This document shows, piece after piece, positions 1 through 8,177 of a stretch of DNA of 64,000 nt (its first letter is position 1; each line of letters starts with the position of its first letter). The notes below the pieces were generated by a model. That model did not search any database, was not told where the DNA came from, and saw nothing but the letters and a program-made list of their open reading frames with translations. Position numbers and translations under genes: made by a program. Origin of the DNA: Gelria sp. Kuro-4 (GTDB lineage: Bacteria > Bacillota > DTU030 > DUMP01); contig NZ_AP024619.1 of assembly GCF_019668485.1 (NCBI RefSeq), positions 2,144,001 to 2,208,000 of the forward strand, written 5' to 3'.

Positions 1-558
1 CTCCACATCCTTAACCACGCCCTCATGAAAAGCGGCCTCTTTCTGGCGGCCGGCGCCGTGATTTTCCGTACCGGACGCCACAAGGTTTCTGAACTCGATA
101 ACGTCGGCTGGGCCATGCCGCGCACCATGCTGGCCTTTACCGTCACCGCTCTGGCCATGGTCGGGATACCGCCGCTGGGCGGCTTTATCAGCAAGTGGTA
201 CCTGGGGCTGGGAGCCGTCTCCGGCGGCCAGCCGCTCTTTCTCGGCTTTCTGCTCCTCTCCAGCTTTCTTAACGCCCTGTACTACCTGCCCATTGTTACC
301 CGCGCCTTCTTTAACCGTGCAGCCTGCCCCTTTGCCGCCTTCCAGGTGCTGCCACCGGAAGAAGCCCCCACCGCCGCCTCCGACACCGCTTCCGGGCCGC
401 TTCCTCTGGAACCGCGGCCGCTCTTGCCAGAGCTGCCGCCGGCCATGCTATTTTCGATCCTCACCCTGGCCGCAGGCACCCTTTTCTTCGGCCTTTTCCC
501 GACGTCCCCACCTTTTTCCTTGGCGCAAGAGGTGGTTCAGACCTACTTTGGAGGCTAA
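1..558 (+). CDS. Proton/cation-translocating membrane subunit, NuoN/MrpD-like (5' end outside window)
   Basis: The reading frame is open from base 1 and its start lies upstream. The visible ~185 residues are the C-terminal part of an antiporter-like subunit of the complex I / Mrp / membrane-hydrogenase superfamily: an HALMK segment with the conserved transmembrane lysine, then GIPPLGGFISKW, the usual motif of the late membrane helices, and several further hydrophobic segments. Such subunits carry protons or Na+ across the membrane. It ends 3 bp before the next gene, a larger protein of the same superfamily, so both probably belong to one complex encoded mainly upstream. Which complex (Mrp antiporter, group 4 hydrogenase, or complex I-like) cannot be decided from this fragment. 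Confidence 0.8.
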   Translation, partial: LHILNHALMKSGLFLAAGAVIFRTGRHKVSELDNVGWAMPRTMLAFTVTALAMVGIPPLGGFISKWYLGLGAVSGGQPLFLGFLLLSSFLNALYYLPIVTRAFFNRAACPFAAFQVLPPEEAPTAASDTASGPLPLEPRPLLPELPPAMLFSILTLAAGTLFFGLFPTSPPFSLAQEVVQTYFGG

Positions 559-561
559 CCC

Positions 562-2751
562 ATGCCGCAAGGTGTAACCTTGGTTCTACCGCTCCTCGGC
601 GAGGGGCTGCGCTTCAGGTCCGATGCCCTGAGCCTGCTCTTTGTTCTCCTAACCCTGTGGGTCGGGTTCTGGGCGACCCTGTTTTCCTTCCCCTACCTCT
701 CCCACGGGCACACGCGCGGCCGTTTTTACCTCTGCTGGCTGCTCACCCTGGCCGGCTGCCTGGGATCGTTCCTGGCTGCTGACCTCTTCACCCTTTACCT
801 CTTCTTCGAGCTGATGTCGCTCGCTTCTTGGGCGCTGGTGGTACACGAAGAAGACTACGCCGCGCTAAAAGCCGGGGGCACCTATCTCTACCTCAGCCTG
901 GCCGGCGGGCTGGCGCTGCTCGCGGCGGCTTTCCTCCTCCAGGCGAGCTGCGGGACAACCGCCTGGCAGCAGCTCTCCCTCCTCCCGGCACCGCCGGAGG
1001 GAATCCTCCGGCCGGTAGCCTCCCTGCTTCTGGCGGGCTTTGGCCTGAAAGCCGGGGTTTTCCCCCTGCACTTCTGGCTGCCCCAGGCCCACCCGGTGGC
1101 CCCCGCCCCGGCCAGCGCCCTCCTGTCCGGCATCCTGCTTAAGGTGGGAGCGTACGGCCTGCTGCGCACCGTGAGCCTCCTGGCCCGGTGGGAGTTCACC
1201 GCTCTGGCACCGCTCGGAACACTCCTGGCCCTTCTGGCCGTCTTCACCATGCTGCTGGGTGCCTATGAGGCGCTCCAGCAGCAAAACGCCAAGCGGCTTT
1301 TAGCCTTCTCCAGCGTAAGCCAGCTGGGCTACGTGGTCCTGGGCGCCGCCCTGGCGGCACTCCTAGCTCCGGCCTTTCCCCTGGTGTGGGCCGCGGCCCT
1401 TTACCACGCGCTCAACCACGCCCTGGCCAAGGGCGCGCTCTTTCTCACCGCCGGCTCGTTAGGGGTGCTGAGCGGCTCCCTGGAGCTCAGCGCTGCGGCC
1501 GGGCTTGGCCTGAGGTACCGCGGTCTCGGCGCCGCAGTGACGCTGGGGGCGGCCGCCATGGCCGGTTTGCCCGGACTGAGCGGCTATCTCAGCAAAACCC
1601 TGCTCCACCATGCCGTGGTGGCAGCGCCCCAGGCGGCGGGTGCCGTCTGGGGGCTCCTCGAGCCCCTCTTTCTCCTGGCCGGCGCCGGGACAGTGGCGTA
1701 CTACTTGGTGTTCCTTACTCCCTGGTACCAAAAAAGCGGTGCTCGCCCGCAGCGGGCCGCACCGCTTCTCTGGCTGCCGCCTCTCGTTCTCACCCTCAGC
1801 GCCCTGGCGGCCGGCGCCCTGCCCGGGCTTTTCCTGCCGCGCCTTGTCGTCCCGGCCGCCCTGGTTCTCATGAAAGCGGAAGAAGCCCACCACCTGGCAG
1901 CAGAGCTGGAGCACTTTCACCCCTGGTCGGCAGCCGATCTCAAGGGAGCCATCTTCACCGTAGCCCTGGGCCTCCTCGTCTACGCCGCTTACGCCCGCGG
2001 CCTGCTGCCGCGCCGGCGTACAAGCCCCCTCTCTTGTCCACGGCTGCCGCTCGCCGCGCTGCTTAAGAGGCTTGGCCGCAGCATCCGCCAGGCCCTCGCC
2101 CCGCTCGCGCAAGCCGGCCGCAGTAGAGCGGCCGCTTTCCTCCGGCCGCTTTACGCTCCGGCCTCAAAGCTAGCCCCCGGTGCTGCAGCTCGCGCTCTTG
2201 CTGCCTTGGCAGCGCGCCTGGCACCCAGTACGGCGCCGGATAGTCACCGGTCCGATCCCCTGGCAATGCTGCTGCGGTCCTTTGCCGCGTTAGGTAGCCA
2301 ACTGCGTGCGGCCGAGGAGCTGGCTGATCGCTCCCGGGCCCACCTCGTCCGCCGTGCGGTGGCAGGGGTACCCTTTCCGTCGACCGATTACTTTCTTTCC
2401 GCTGCCGGCGGCCTTCTGCTCGTCACCTGCCAGGTTCTCAACGTCCTGGATGACCTTCTAAACGAGTTGGGCGCCGCCCTGGGCCGCGGCACCCTGGCTC
2501 TTTTTCGCTCTACGGCGCGGCTCGACGAGGCCCTGGAAAACTTGAGCACCACCCTGGCCCGCTCCCTCCACTCTTTCCTGCGCCGACTAGGCCACCTGGA
2601 GGCGCCGCCCCGTCCGGCCGCAAACGCCGACCCGCCGCTTACCCGCTGGGAGCGCTTCCTGCACCTGGACCTGCTCAACCTGGATGTGGCTGTTCTCCTG
2701 CTGGCGCTCCTTCTTATCCTTACCCTCTTGTACTTTCTGCTCACGGCCTAA
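562..2751 (+). CDS. Proton-conducting membrane subunit, NuoL/HyfB-like, with long C-terminal extension
   Basis: A 729-residue polytopic membrane protein. Residues ~1-470 are an antiporter-like domain: FFELMSLASW with the conserved TM5 glutamate, GLKAGVFPLHFWLP and HPVAPAPASALLSG in the core, NHALAKGALF with the TM lysine, and GLPGLSGYLSK. Residues ~480-690 are an Arg/Ala/Leu-rich, mostly helical region without long hydrophobic spans, except around 610-640. The protein ends in one very hydrophobic helix. The length and the tail recall NuoL, whose lateral helix runs along the membrane arm, but I see no direct sequence match to it. Start ATG follows the preceding stop by 3 bp (GGAGG just upstream), which indicates coupled translation. 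A GC-rich terminator follows. Confidence 0.8.
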   Translation: MPQGVTLVLPLLGEGLRFRSDALSLLFVLLTLWVGFWATLFSFPYLSHGHTRGRFYLCWLLTLAGCLGSFLAADLFTLYLFFELMSLASWALVVHEEDYAALKAGGTYLYLSLAGGLALLAAAFLLQASCGTTAWQQLSLLPAPPEGILRPVASLLLAGFGLKAGVFPLHFWLPQAHPVAPAPASALLSGILLKVGAYGLLRTVSLLARWEFTALAPLGTLLALLAVFTMLLGAYEALQQQNAKRLLAFSSVSQLGYVVLGAALAALLAPAFPLVWAAALYHALNHALAKGALFLTAGSLGVLSGSLELSAAAGLGLRYRGLGAAVTLGAAAMAGLPGLSGYLSKTLLHHAVVAAPQAAGAVWGLLEPLFLLAGAGTVAYYLVFLTPWYQKSGARPQRAAPLLWLPPLVLTLSALAAGALPGLFLPRLVVPAALVLMKAEEAHHLAAELEHFHPWSAADLKGAIFTVALGLLVYAAYARGLLPRRRTSPLSCPRLPLAALLKRLGRSIRQALAPLAQAGRSRAAAFLRPLYAPASKLAPGAAARALAALAARLAPSTAPDSHRSDPLAMLLRSFAALGSQLRAAEELADRSRAHLVRRAVAGVPFPSTDYFLSAAGGLLLVTCQVLNVLDDLLNELGAALGRGTLALFRSTARLDEALENLSTTLARSLHSFLRRLGHLEAPPRPAANADPPLTRWERFLHLDLLNLDVAVLLLALLLILTLLYFLLTA

Positions 2752-2768
2752 AGCCCTCCAGGACGCAG

Positions 2769-2798
2769 GCCCGGGCTGACGCCCGGGCCCGTTTTATC
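2769..2798 (+). terminator. Rho-independent terminator after the antiporter-like genes
   Basis: Perfect 8-bp stem GCCCGGGC/GCCCGGGC (2769-2776 and 2781-2788) with a 4-nt loop, followed by CCGTTTTATC. It lies 18 bp past the stop codon of the upstream gene. Confidence 0.85.
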
Positions 2799-2898
2799 AG
2801 GCGATGGAAGCTGAGCAGAGGCTGCTCCGGCCCAGCGGGTTAAGCCTGGTTGGCAAACGCTCGTCCGAAGCGCAGCGTCGCCTTGAGCTGACTTGCCT

Positions 2899-4374
2899 CT
2901 ACCTTGGCGGTTTTGCAGGCGGCGACACGGCCGGGTCGCCGGCGGGTGTGTTCTCTTCCAAGGCGCGTACCGGCGCCGCTTCCTGCACCTCATCCGCCGC
3001 TGGGGCCGCTGGAGGCGCAGCCGGCGGCGGCAGCGTGGGCTGCTCCTCTTTGGCCGGCGCCTCTGGCGCCCCGGTCACCGGGACCACTGCCGCCCGCTCG
3101 ACAACCTCAACCAACCTTTCCCCGGCGAGCACCGTAACCTTAGCCGAGAGGAGCTCGGCAAGGACAGCGGGGGAAACGTACAGCTCTTGGCCCCGCAACC
3201 TGCCCGGCCACTCTTTTTCCGCCCCGAGCGCCACCTGACGCTCCGGATCCCAGCTCACCTTTGTTCCCAAGGCCTGTGCAATGGCCCCGGCCGGCAACCA
3301 GACCTGGTCGCCTTCATACCAAGCTCCGCAGCCCAGGTCCTCGCCGTTTACTTTGACAGCCCACTGGAAGAGCTCCAGGACCTTGTCTTCGTCATTCCAG
3401 GCGCTTTTGATGCCCAGCACCCGCTGCAGGTCCCCCAGGCGGGCAAAGGACCGTTGTTCCACCAGGTGGACCGGAAGTACAGCTGTGCCTATGACCACGG
3501 CTTTACGCCGCGCATCCCAGCCGACGGGCAGCTTAAAAGCCGCCAGCACCGGGCGTACAGCGAGCAGGGTTTCCCCGGAAACCACCGTGGTCTCCACCGT
3601 TTCCTCCTGCCCGGCAACGCGCACGCACGTTCCCAGCGAGACGAAGCTCGCCCCCCGGCGGCTGGCCACAAGCGCCTTCTTGATCTCTGCCGGGGCATAA
3701 TGGCCGTCCAGCCCCGACTTTTTAAGGCGGGCCAGCACCGCTTCCACCGTGGGGGTGCCGCGGCGGTAAACATCGGGGTAGAACACGAGGCAGGTCTGCC
3801 CGGTCATGGGGTCAGTCTCCAGGCCCAATGTCTCGTAGGTGATCATCAGAGGCGTTCCCACAGGAATCAAAGGGAAAAGCTCTTCCACATCCTCATTGCG
3901 CATGCGGACGCAGCCCAGCGACACGGCTTTGCCGATGGAGGAAGGGTTGTTATTGCCATGAACGCCGTAACCGCTGGGAAGAAAGCCCAACCAGCGCCTG
4001 CCCAGCGGGTTGCCCGGGCCGGGAGGCACCGGACGCCCGCCGAAGGGCGGGTACCAGGTGGGATTCACCACTTTGCTGATGATGCGGAAGCTACCCACAG
4101 GCGTAGGCGCGGTGGGCTTTCCCACCGCCACCGGGTACCTTTTCACTTCTTTCCCATCGCGAAAGTACGTCAGGGTAAAGCTGGGTATGTTGATGACGAG
4201 GGCGGAGCCTTTGGCGGGCGGCGAGAACTCCTGCAGCGCCGCCGTAGCCGTCGCCGGTTCCGCCCGGACCGCGCCCGGCCAGACCAGCAGCGCCACCGCA
4301 ACGAGCACCGCCCCGCGCCAGGCTGTCTTCTTAATCCACCTCCCCGTATATCTCCAAGTCGCAGGCAGGGGCAC
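2899..4374 (-). CDS. L,D-transpeptidase (YkuD) with copper-amine-oxidase-like stalk domain
   Basis: A secreted cell-wall enzyme expected to form 3-3 peptidoglycan cross-links or attach proteins to the wall. An N-terminal signal/anchor segment (KKTAWRG then a hydrophobic run, residues ~15-38) leads into a YkuD domain at ~56-185 with the catalytic signature HGNNNPSSIGKAVSLGCVRM (His139, Cys155). A helical linker follows, then two stalk-type repeats (~245-415) of the copper amine oxidase N-terminal fold, which usually serve as wall- or surface-binding modules, and a Pro/Ala-rich tail. GTG start at 4374 has a GGGAG site 7 nt upstream. Monocistronic, transcribed away from the tRNA gene. Confidence 0.87.
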   Translation of the reverse strand: MPLPATWRYTGRWIKKTAWRGAVLVAVALLVWPGAVRAEPATATAALQEFSPPAKGSALVINIPSFTLTYFRDGKEVKRYPVAVGKPTAPTPVGSFRIISKVVNPTWYPPFGGRPVPPGPGNPLGRRWLGFLPSGYGVHGNNNPSSIGKAVSLGCVRMRNEDVEELFPLIPVGTPLMITYETLGLETDPMTGQTCLVFYPDVYRRGTPTVEAVLARLKKSGLDGHYAPAEIKKALVASRRGASFVSLGTCVRVAGQEETVETTVVSGETLLAVRPVLAAFKLPVGWDARRKAVVIGTAVLPVHLVEQRSFARLGDLQRVLGIKSAWNDEDKVLELFQWAVKVNGEDLGCGAWYEGDQVWLPAGAIAQALGTKVSWDPERQVALGAEKEWPGRLRGQELYVSPAVLAELLSAKVTVLAGERLVEVVERAAVVPVTGAPEAPAKEEQPTLPPPAAPPAAPAADEVQEAAPVRALEENTPAGDPAVSPPAKPPR

Positions 4375-4512
4375 AGCATCACTCCCTTTTTGACCCTTCC
4401 GCCGGAATATATGCCCCGACCCCTGCCGCTATGTCCGCAGACACAAATTTTAACCGTTTTGTAACCATCAGACCGCAACGGCTCTGCGGGTTAACCTGTT
4501 TTCACGCTACCC

Positions 4513-4540
4513 AAAAGAAAAACCCTGGGCGCCAGCCCAG
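4513..4540 (-). terminator. Terminator of tRNA-Leu
   Basis: On the minus strand, CTGGGC-TGGC-GCCCAG (4525-4540) is followed by GGTTTTTCTTTT. It starts about 20 bp beyond the tRNA 3' end and is a standard factor-independent terminator. Confidence 0.8.
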
Positions 4541-4559
4541 AGCCCTGCAAGTCTATATT

Positions 4560-4648
4560 TGGTGCCGAAGGCCGGGGTCGAACCGGCACGTGGGGTGAAC
4601 CACACTTGATTTTGAGTCAAGCGCGTCTGCCAATTCCGCCACTTCGGC
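4560..4648 (-). tRNA. tRNA-Leu, anticodon CAA
   Basis: Read on the minus strand from 4648: acceptor stem GCCGAAG pairs with CTTCGGC; D-loop region GGCAGACGC; anticodon stem CTTGA/TCAAG with loop CTCAAAA, giving anticodon CAA (reads UUG); a long variable arm (GTGG/CCAC stem) typical of class II tRNA-Leu; T arm CCGGTTCGACCCCGG; discriminator A. The 3' CCA is encoded (4560-4562). A consensus-like promoter and a terminator flank it, so it is an independent transcription unit. Confidence 0.97.
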
Positions 4649-4669
4649 ACTGCTACAGCAGCTAAGTAC

Positions 4670-4698
4670 ATTTTAGCACAGGCATAGCGTCCTGGCAA
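4670..4698 (-). promoter_or_regulatory. SigA-type promoter of tRNA-Leu
   Basis: Minus strand -35 TTGCCA (4693-4698), 17-bp spacer, -10 TAAAAT (4670-4675). Its distance fits a start point just upstream of the tRNA 5' end. Confidence 0.8.
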
Positions 4699-4790
4699 GA
4701 CACTGCGCGCCCGGCGCCGTTTTCTTTAGCCACACGCTTCTTGCAGCATAAGAGCCGCCGTTTGCGTGATGAAGTCCTCGGGGGCTGCTC

Positions 4791-5537
4791 TCACTGGCCC
4801 GGAACGGCCAGCGCGGATTCGTCGTGGGAACCGGGCACGCCCTTCCCCGCCGCCCAAGAGCAGATGGCTCTCAGCGGGCACTCCAGGCAGCGCGGCTCCT
4901 GGGGCAGGCAGATGTAGTGGCCCAGGGCGTCGATGAGAGCGTGGTACTCGTTGAAGAGCCGGTTGCCTGCCGGAAGATTTGCGATAAAGAGCTCCTGCAG
5001 TCGGTCGTAGCTTATCTTTTCCGGCACCAGCCCCAGACGCGAGAAAATGCGTACCGTGTAGGCATCCATAGGCATGATGGCTTTCCCGCCCGCGTAGCAG
5101 AGGATGGAATCCACCGTCTCCTTCCCCAGGCCCCAAACGCCGAGAAGCTCTTTGCGTAACTCCGGCAGCGGCCGGGCAAACAAAGCCTCTAGGGAACCGC
5201 CGTAGTTTTTATGCAGGTAAAGGCAGAAGGCCTTGAGCTTGCGCGCCTTTACCTTATAGTAACGGGTGGGCCGGATAAGCTCCTCCAGTTCGGCCTCGGG
5301 CAAAGCCAAAAGGGCCTCCGCCCTTAAGGCCTCTCGCGCCTTTAAGTTGCCAATCGCTTTTTGTACGTTGCGCCAAGCCACATTCTGGGTAAGGATCGCC
5401 CCGACGATGACCTCGAACGGCGTCTCAGCCGGCCACCAGTGGCGCGGACCAAACTTTTCCCACAGGCGTTGGTAGACCTGGAGAAGCTGTGCTTGAAGCC
5501 CTTCTTTCCGCTGGAAGCCCTCCTTGTTTCTTCGCAC
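4791..5537 (-). CDS. Endonuclease III-like base-excision DNA glycosylase (HhH-GPD, 4Fe-4S)
   Basis: A 248-residue HhH-GPD protein. Helix-hairpin-helix LLGVWGLGKETVDS at ~131-144 carries the Lys139 expected of bifunctional (AP-lyase) members, and the catalytic Asp is in MPMDAYTVR (Asp158). Four cysteines (210, 217, 220, 226) form the C-x6-C-x2-C-x5-C iron-sulfur site. The sequence (TRYYKVKARKLKAF) resembles the MagIII/'endonuclease III domain-related' branch more than canonical Nth, so the substrate may be alkylated bases rather than oxidised pyrimidines. I place the start at the GTG at 5537, which has GGAGGTG 6 nt upstream. An in-frame start at 5585 has no such site. Confidence 0.88.
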   Translation of the reverse strand: MRRNKEGFQRKEGLQAQLLQVYQRLWEKFGPRHWWPAETPFEVIVGAILTQNVAWRNVQKAIGNLKAREALRAEALLALPEAELEELIRPTRYYKVKARKLKAFCLYLHKNYGGSLEALFARPLPELRKELLGVWGLGKETVDSILCYAGGKAIMPMDAYTVRIFSRLGLVPEKISYDRLQELFIANLPAGNRLFNEYHALIDALGHYICLPQEPRCLECPLRAICSWAAGKGVPGSHDESALAVPGQ

Positions 5538-5607
5538 TTGGAGCACCTCCACCAACAGGGTAACGGAGCCGGCCGCAGAAGTCAAGGGAAGAATCTCCCA
5601 GCACAGG

Positions 5608-5636
5608 TTGACTGCCTCATTCTAACGTGTTATCAT
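5608..5636 (+). promoter_or_regulatory. SigA-type promoter of the FabH/radical SAM lipid cluster
   Basis: -35 TTGACT (5608-5613), 17-bp spacer, -10 TATCAT (5631-5636). The expected start is near 5643, leaving a ~60-nt leader that contains the GCTTTTGTG repeats before fabH. Confidence 0.8.
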
Positions 5637-5646
5637 AGGCGCAAGA

Positions 5647-5671
5647 GCTTTTGTGGCTTTTGTGGCTTTTA
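5647..5671 (+). repeat. Tandem GCTTTTGTG repeats in the fabH leader
   Basis: Two exact head-to-tail copies of the 9-mer GCTTTTGTG (5647-5655, 5656-5664) and a partial third, GCTTTTA (5665-5671). They lie just downstream of the likely transcription start. A regulator-binding site is possible but unproven. Confidence 0.6.
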
Positions 5672-5705
5672 TTATTTATTGGGTTAGGGAAGCGTTTAGG
5701 GAAGG

Positions 5706-6758
5706 ATGAGGGCGTTGACGGGTTCACTTCACGCATACATAGTTCCTGCTATCACCTCCGTCGGCCTCGCTGTACCCGCACGAACGGTAACCAACAAAGA
5801 CCTTGAGGCGACTCTTGCCACCACCGATGACTGGATCCGCCAGCGTACCGGGATAGAAAGACGGCACCTGGCATCGGCCGAAGACAAAACCGCCACGCTG
5901 GCCGCCAAGGCCGCCTCAGTTGCGTTAAACGCGAGCCAGCTTACAGCAGAACAATTGGATGCCATTATCGTAGCCACTTCTACACCCGACGATGCTCTTG
6001 TTTCCACTGCTTGCCAGGTGCAGGCCGCCCTGGGGGCGAGCCGGGCCTTCGCTTTTGACCTGGCGGCAGCGTGCTCCGGCTTTGCTTACGCCTGTGCCGT
6101 GGCCGGTCAATGGATCAGAAGTGGTCAAGTCCACTACGCCCTGGTAATTGGGGCCGAAACATTCTCGCGGTTGGTGAACTGGAGCGACCGCCAGACGGCC
6201 ATCCTGTTCGGCGACGGGGCCGGCGCCGCGGTGCTAAGTCCAGTGCCCTTAAGGCGCGACGACTGGTACTGCCACCTGGGGGCCGACGGCTCGGGAAAAG
6301 ATCTCCTCTTTGCTCCCCGTGGTAGCTACCTGCAAATGAAAGGTCGTGAGATCTTCAAATTCGGGGTGCGCGCAGTAACGGAAGAACTGGAGCACCTAGC
6401 AGCTCAGTCTGGACTTCGCCTGCAAGAGATAGACCTTTTTGTCCTGCACCAGGCCAACCAGCGTATCATCGAAGCGGTGGCCCAGCGGCTCAATCTTCCG
6501 CCCGAACGCTTTTTCAGCAACATCGCGCACTATGGCAACACCTCCGCCGCTTCCATTCCAATCGCCCTGGCCGAAGCCGCCCAGAAAGGGCTGCTTGGCC
6601 CGGGCAGCCGTGTCGCCCTCGTCGGCTTCGGCGCCGGCTTAACCTGGGCCACCTGCCTTTTGACCTACCAGCCGTTGGTATGCGGACAAACAGGGGGAGG
6701 TGAGAATGGAGCCGATAACGCACCGTCGTTCAACAACAATTCTACTATCAGGAGGTAA
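5706..6758 (+). CDS. fabH: 3-oxoacyl-ACP synthase III (KAS III)
   Basis: Condenses an acyl-CoA primer with malonyl-ACP, the first step of fatty-acid elongation. The Cys-His-Asn triad is intact: Cys123 in AAACSGF, His248 in LHQANQRI, Asn278 in YGNTSAAS. DDWIRQRTGI near residue 41 is the family's N-terminal signature. The last ~27 residues after TWATCLLTY look like a non-conserved tail, and the ORF end runs over the ribosome binding site of the next gene. No other fab genes are nearby; it heads a cluster with a radical SAM enzyme, an acyltransferase and a lipase, which suggests a specialised role. The ATG at 5706 sits almost on top of its AGGGAAGG site; a TTG at 5715 has better spacing. Confidence 0.92.
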   Translation: MRALTGSLHAYIVPAITSVGLAVPARTVTNKDLEATLATTDDWIRQRTGIERRHLASAEDKTATLAAKAASVALNASQLTAEQLDAIIVATSTPDDALVSTACQVQAALGASRAFAFDLAAACSGFAYACAVAGQWIRSGQVHYALVIGAETFSRLVNWSDRQTAILFGDGAGAAVLSPVPLRRDDWYCHLGADGSGKDLLFAPRGSYLQMKGREIFKFGVRAVTEELEHLAAQSGLRLQEIDLFVLHQANQRIIEAVAQRLNLPPERFFSNIAHYGNTSAASIPIALAEAAQKGLLGPGSRVALVGFGAGLTWATCLLTYQPLVCGQTGGGENGADNAPSFNNNSTIRR

Positions 6759-6765
6759 TGACGGT

Positions 6766-8145
6766 ATGCCGGTTAACCTCAGTTTCGCCAAGCGCTATGT
6801 GAGTGAGGCCCTGCTGCGTGAAGGTTTAACCTATTTGTCCAAGGACCCGGTAGGGAATCTTACCAGGATCCTCGCCGTGGGGAAGCTTATCGCGCAGCGC
6901 GAAGAGCACCGCCAGGCCATCGCAGCGATCGAGCATAACATTAAGACCTACCCCGCCGTCCGCACTCTGGCCGAAGACGTGCTACGCAATTCGCACCGGA
7001 ATATTCTCGACCATCTCATTTACAACTGGGCGGTCAATTCGGCTCTACTAGGCATTCCCCGCCAGCGCCAGCTCTCCGAGAAGCTGGGCTACAACATCCC
7101 CCACTTTCTGCTCATCGATCCCACCAGCGCCTGCAACCTCCGCTGCAAGGGCTGCTGGGCCGGTGAGTATCCCCACCACGACGCCTTAAGCTATGAGCGC
7201 CTGGACCAGCTCTTAAGCGAGGCCAAGGAGCTGGGTATTTACTGGATCGTCATGTCGGGCGGCGAACCGTTCCTTTACCCGCGGTTGTTCGATCTGGCGG
7301 CAAAACATAACGACATGGCCTTCATGCTCTACACCAACGGCACCTTGATTGATGACAGGGTAGCCGATAAAATCATCGAAGTCGGCAACATTTCTCCGGC
7401 CATCAGCTTGGAAGGCTGGGAAAAGGAAACCGACGACCGCCGGGGGGAGGGAGTGTTTCAGCGTATCACGGCGGCGATGGACCGGCTGCGGGCGCGCGGC
7501 GCCGTGTTCGGGATTTCACTCACGGCCACACGTGCGAATGTCGCCACCATTGCCTCCGACGCTTTCCTGGACTTCCTTACGGAAAAAGGCGCACGCTACG
7601 GGTGGCTGTTCCATTACATCCCTATCGGTAGAAGCCCGGACCCGAATCTTATGCTCACCCCTGAGCAGCGCGCCTTCCTGGCCCGGCGCGTTCCCTACAT
7701 CCGTACTCACTGGCCCTTGCTCCTGGCGGACTTCTGGAATGACGGTGAGTATACCCAGGGTTGCATCGCCGGTGGGCGCCGCTACCTCCACGTTACGCCT
7801 AACGGAACGGTAGAACCATGTGCCTTCGTCCACTTTGCCACCGACAACATTTATGACAAACCCCTGGCCGAGATTCTCCAGTCACCGCTTTTTGAGGCAT
7901 TCCAAAAGCGGCAGCCGTTTTCGAAAGACCACCTGCGTCCCTGCCCCATCATCGACGTACCGACGGCTCTCCGCACCATCGTGCGCGAAAGCGGGGCCCA
8001 ACCGACGCACCCTGGCGCAGAAACCGTGCTTGAGGGCGCAATTGGATCTTTCCTCGACGAACGCTCGCGCGCCTGGGCTGAGGAGGTGACTAAGCTCCGA
8101 GCTGAGAGAGCTGAGACCGCCCAAGGCCGAGCAACCGGACGCTAG
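6766..8145 (+). CDS. Radical SAM enzyme with SPASM-like C-terminus; candidate lipid-modifying enzyme
   Basis: A 459-residue protein. The Cx3Cx2C motif in SACNLRCKGCWAGEY (Cys123, 127, 130) binds the catalytic [4Fe-4S]; GGEP (165-168) contacts S-adenosylmethionine. A C-terminal block with Cys333, Cys352 and Cys393 (QGCIAGGRRY, EPCAFVHF, RPCPII) would bind an auxiliary cluster. About 115 helical residues precede the SAM domain. The start has AGGAGGT 9 nt upstream. It lies 7 bp after fabH and before plsC-like and patatin genes, so a lipid substrate is likely. From memory, homologues of this family are widespread in Clostridia, and radical SAM enzymes join fatty-acyl tails in bacterial membrane-spanning lipids. 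Assigning that role here is inference; peptide or cofactor modification remains possible. Confidence 0.8.
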   Translation: MPVNLSFAKRYVSEALLREGLTYLSKDPVGNLTRILAVGKLIAQREEHRQAIAAIEHNIKTYPAVRTLAEDVLRNSHRNILDHLIYNWAVNSALLGIPRQRQLSEKLGYNIPHFLLIDPTSACNLRCKGCWAGEYPHHDALSYERLDQLLSEAKELGIYWIVMSGGEPFLYPRLFDLAAKHNDMAFMLYTNGTLIDDRVADKIIEVGNISPAISLEGWEKETDDRRGEGVFQRITAAMDRLRARGAVFGISLTATRANVATIASDAFLDFLTEKGARYGWLFHYIPIGRSPDPNLMLTPEQRAFLARRVPYIRTHWPLLLADFWNDGEYTQGCIAGGRRYLHVTPNGTVEPCAFVHFATDNIYDKPLAEILQSPLFEAFQKRQPFSKDHLRPCPIIDVPTALRTIVRESGAQPTHPGAETVLEGAIGSFLDERSRAWAEEVTKLRAERAETAQGRATGR

Positions 8146-8177
8146 CCCCATGAATTGTGAAGGGAGAAAGCAAGCGG

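Noticed and set aside
2893-4464. Long plus-strand open frame opposite the L,D-transpeptidase
   Set aside because: High GC content opens antisense frames; it has no family motif or ribosome binding site, while the minus strand has a complete catalytic signature.
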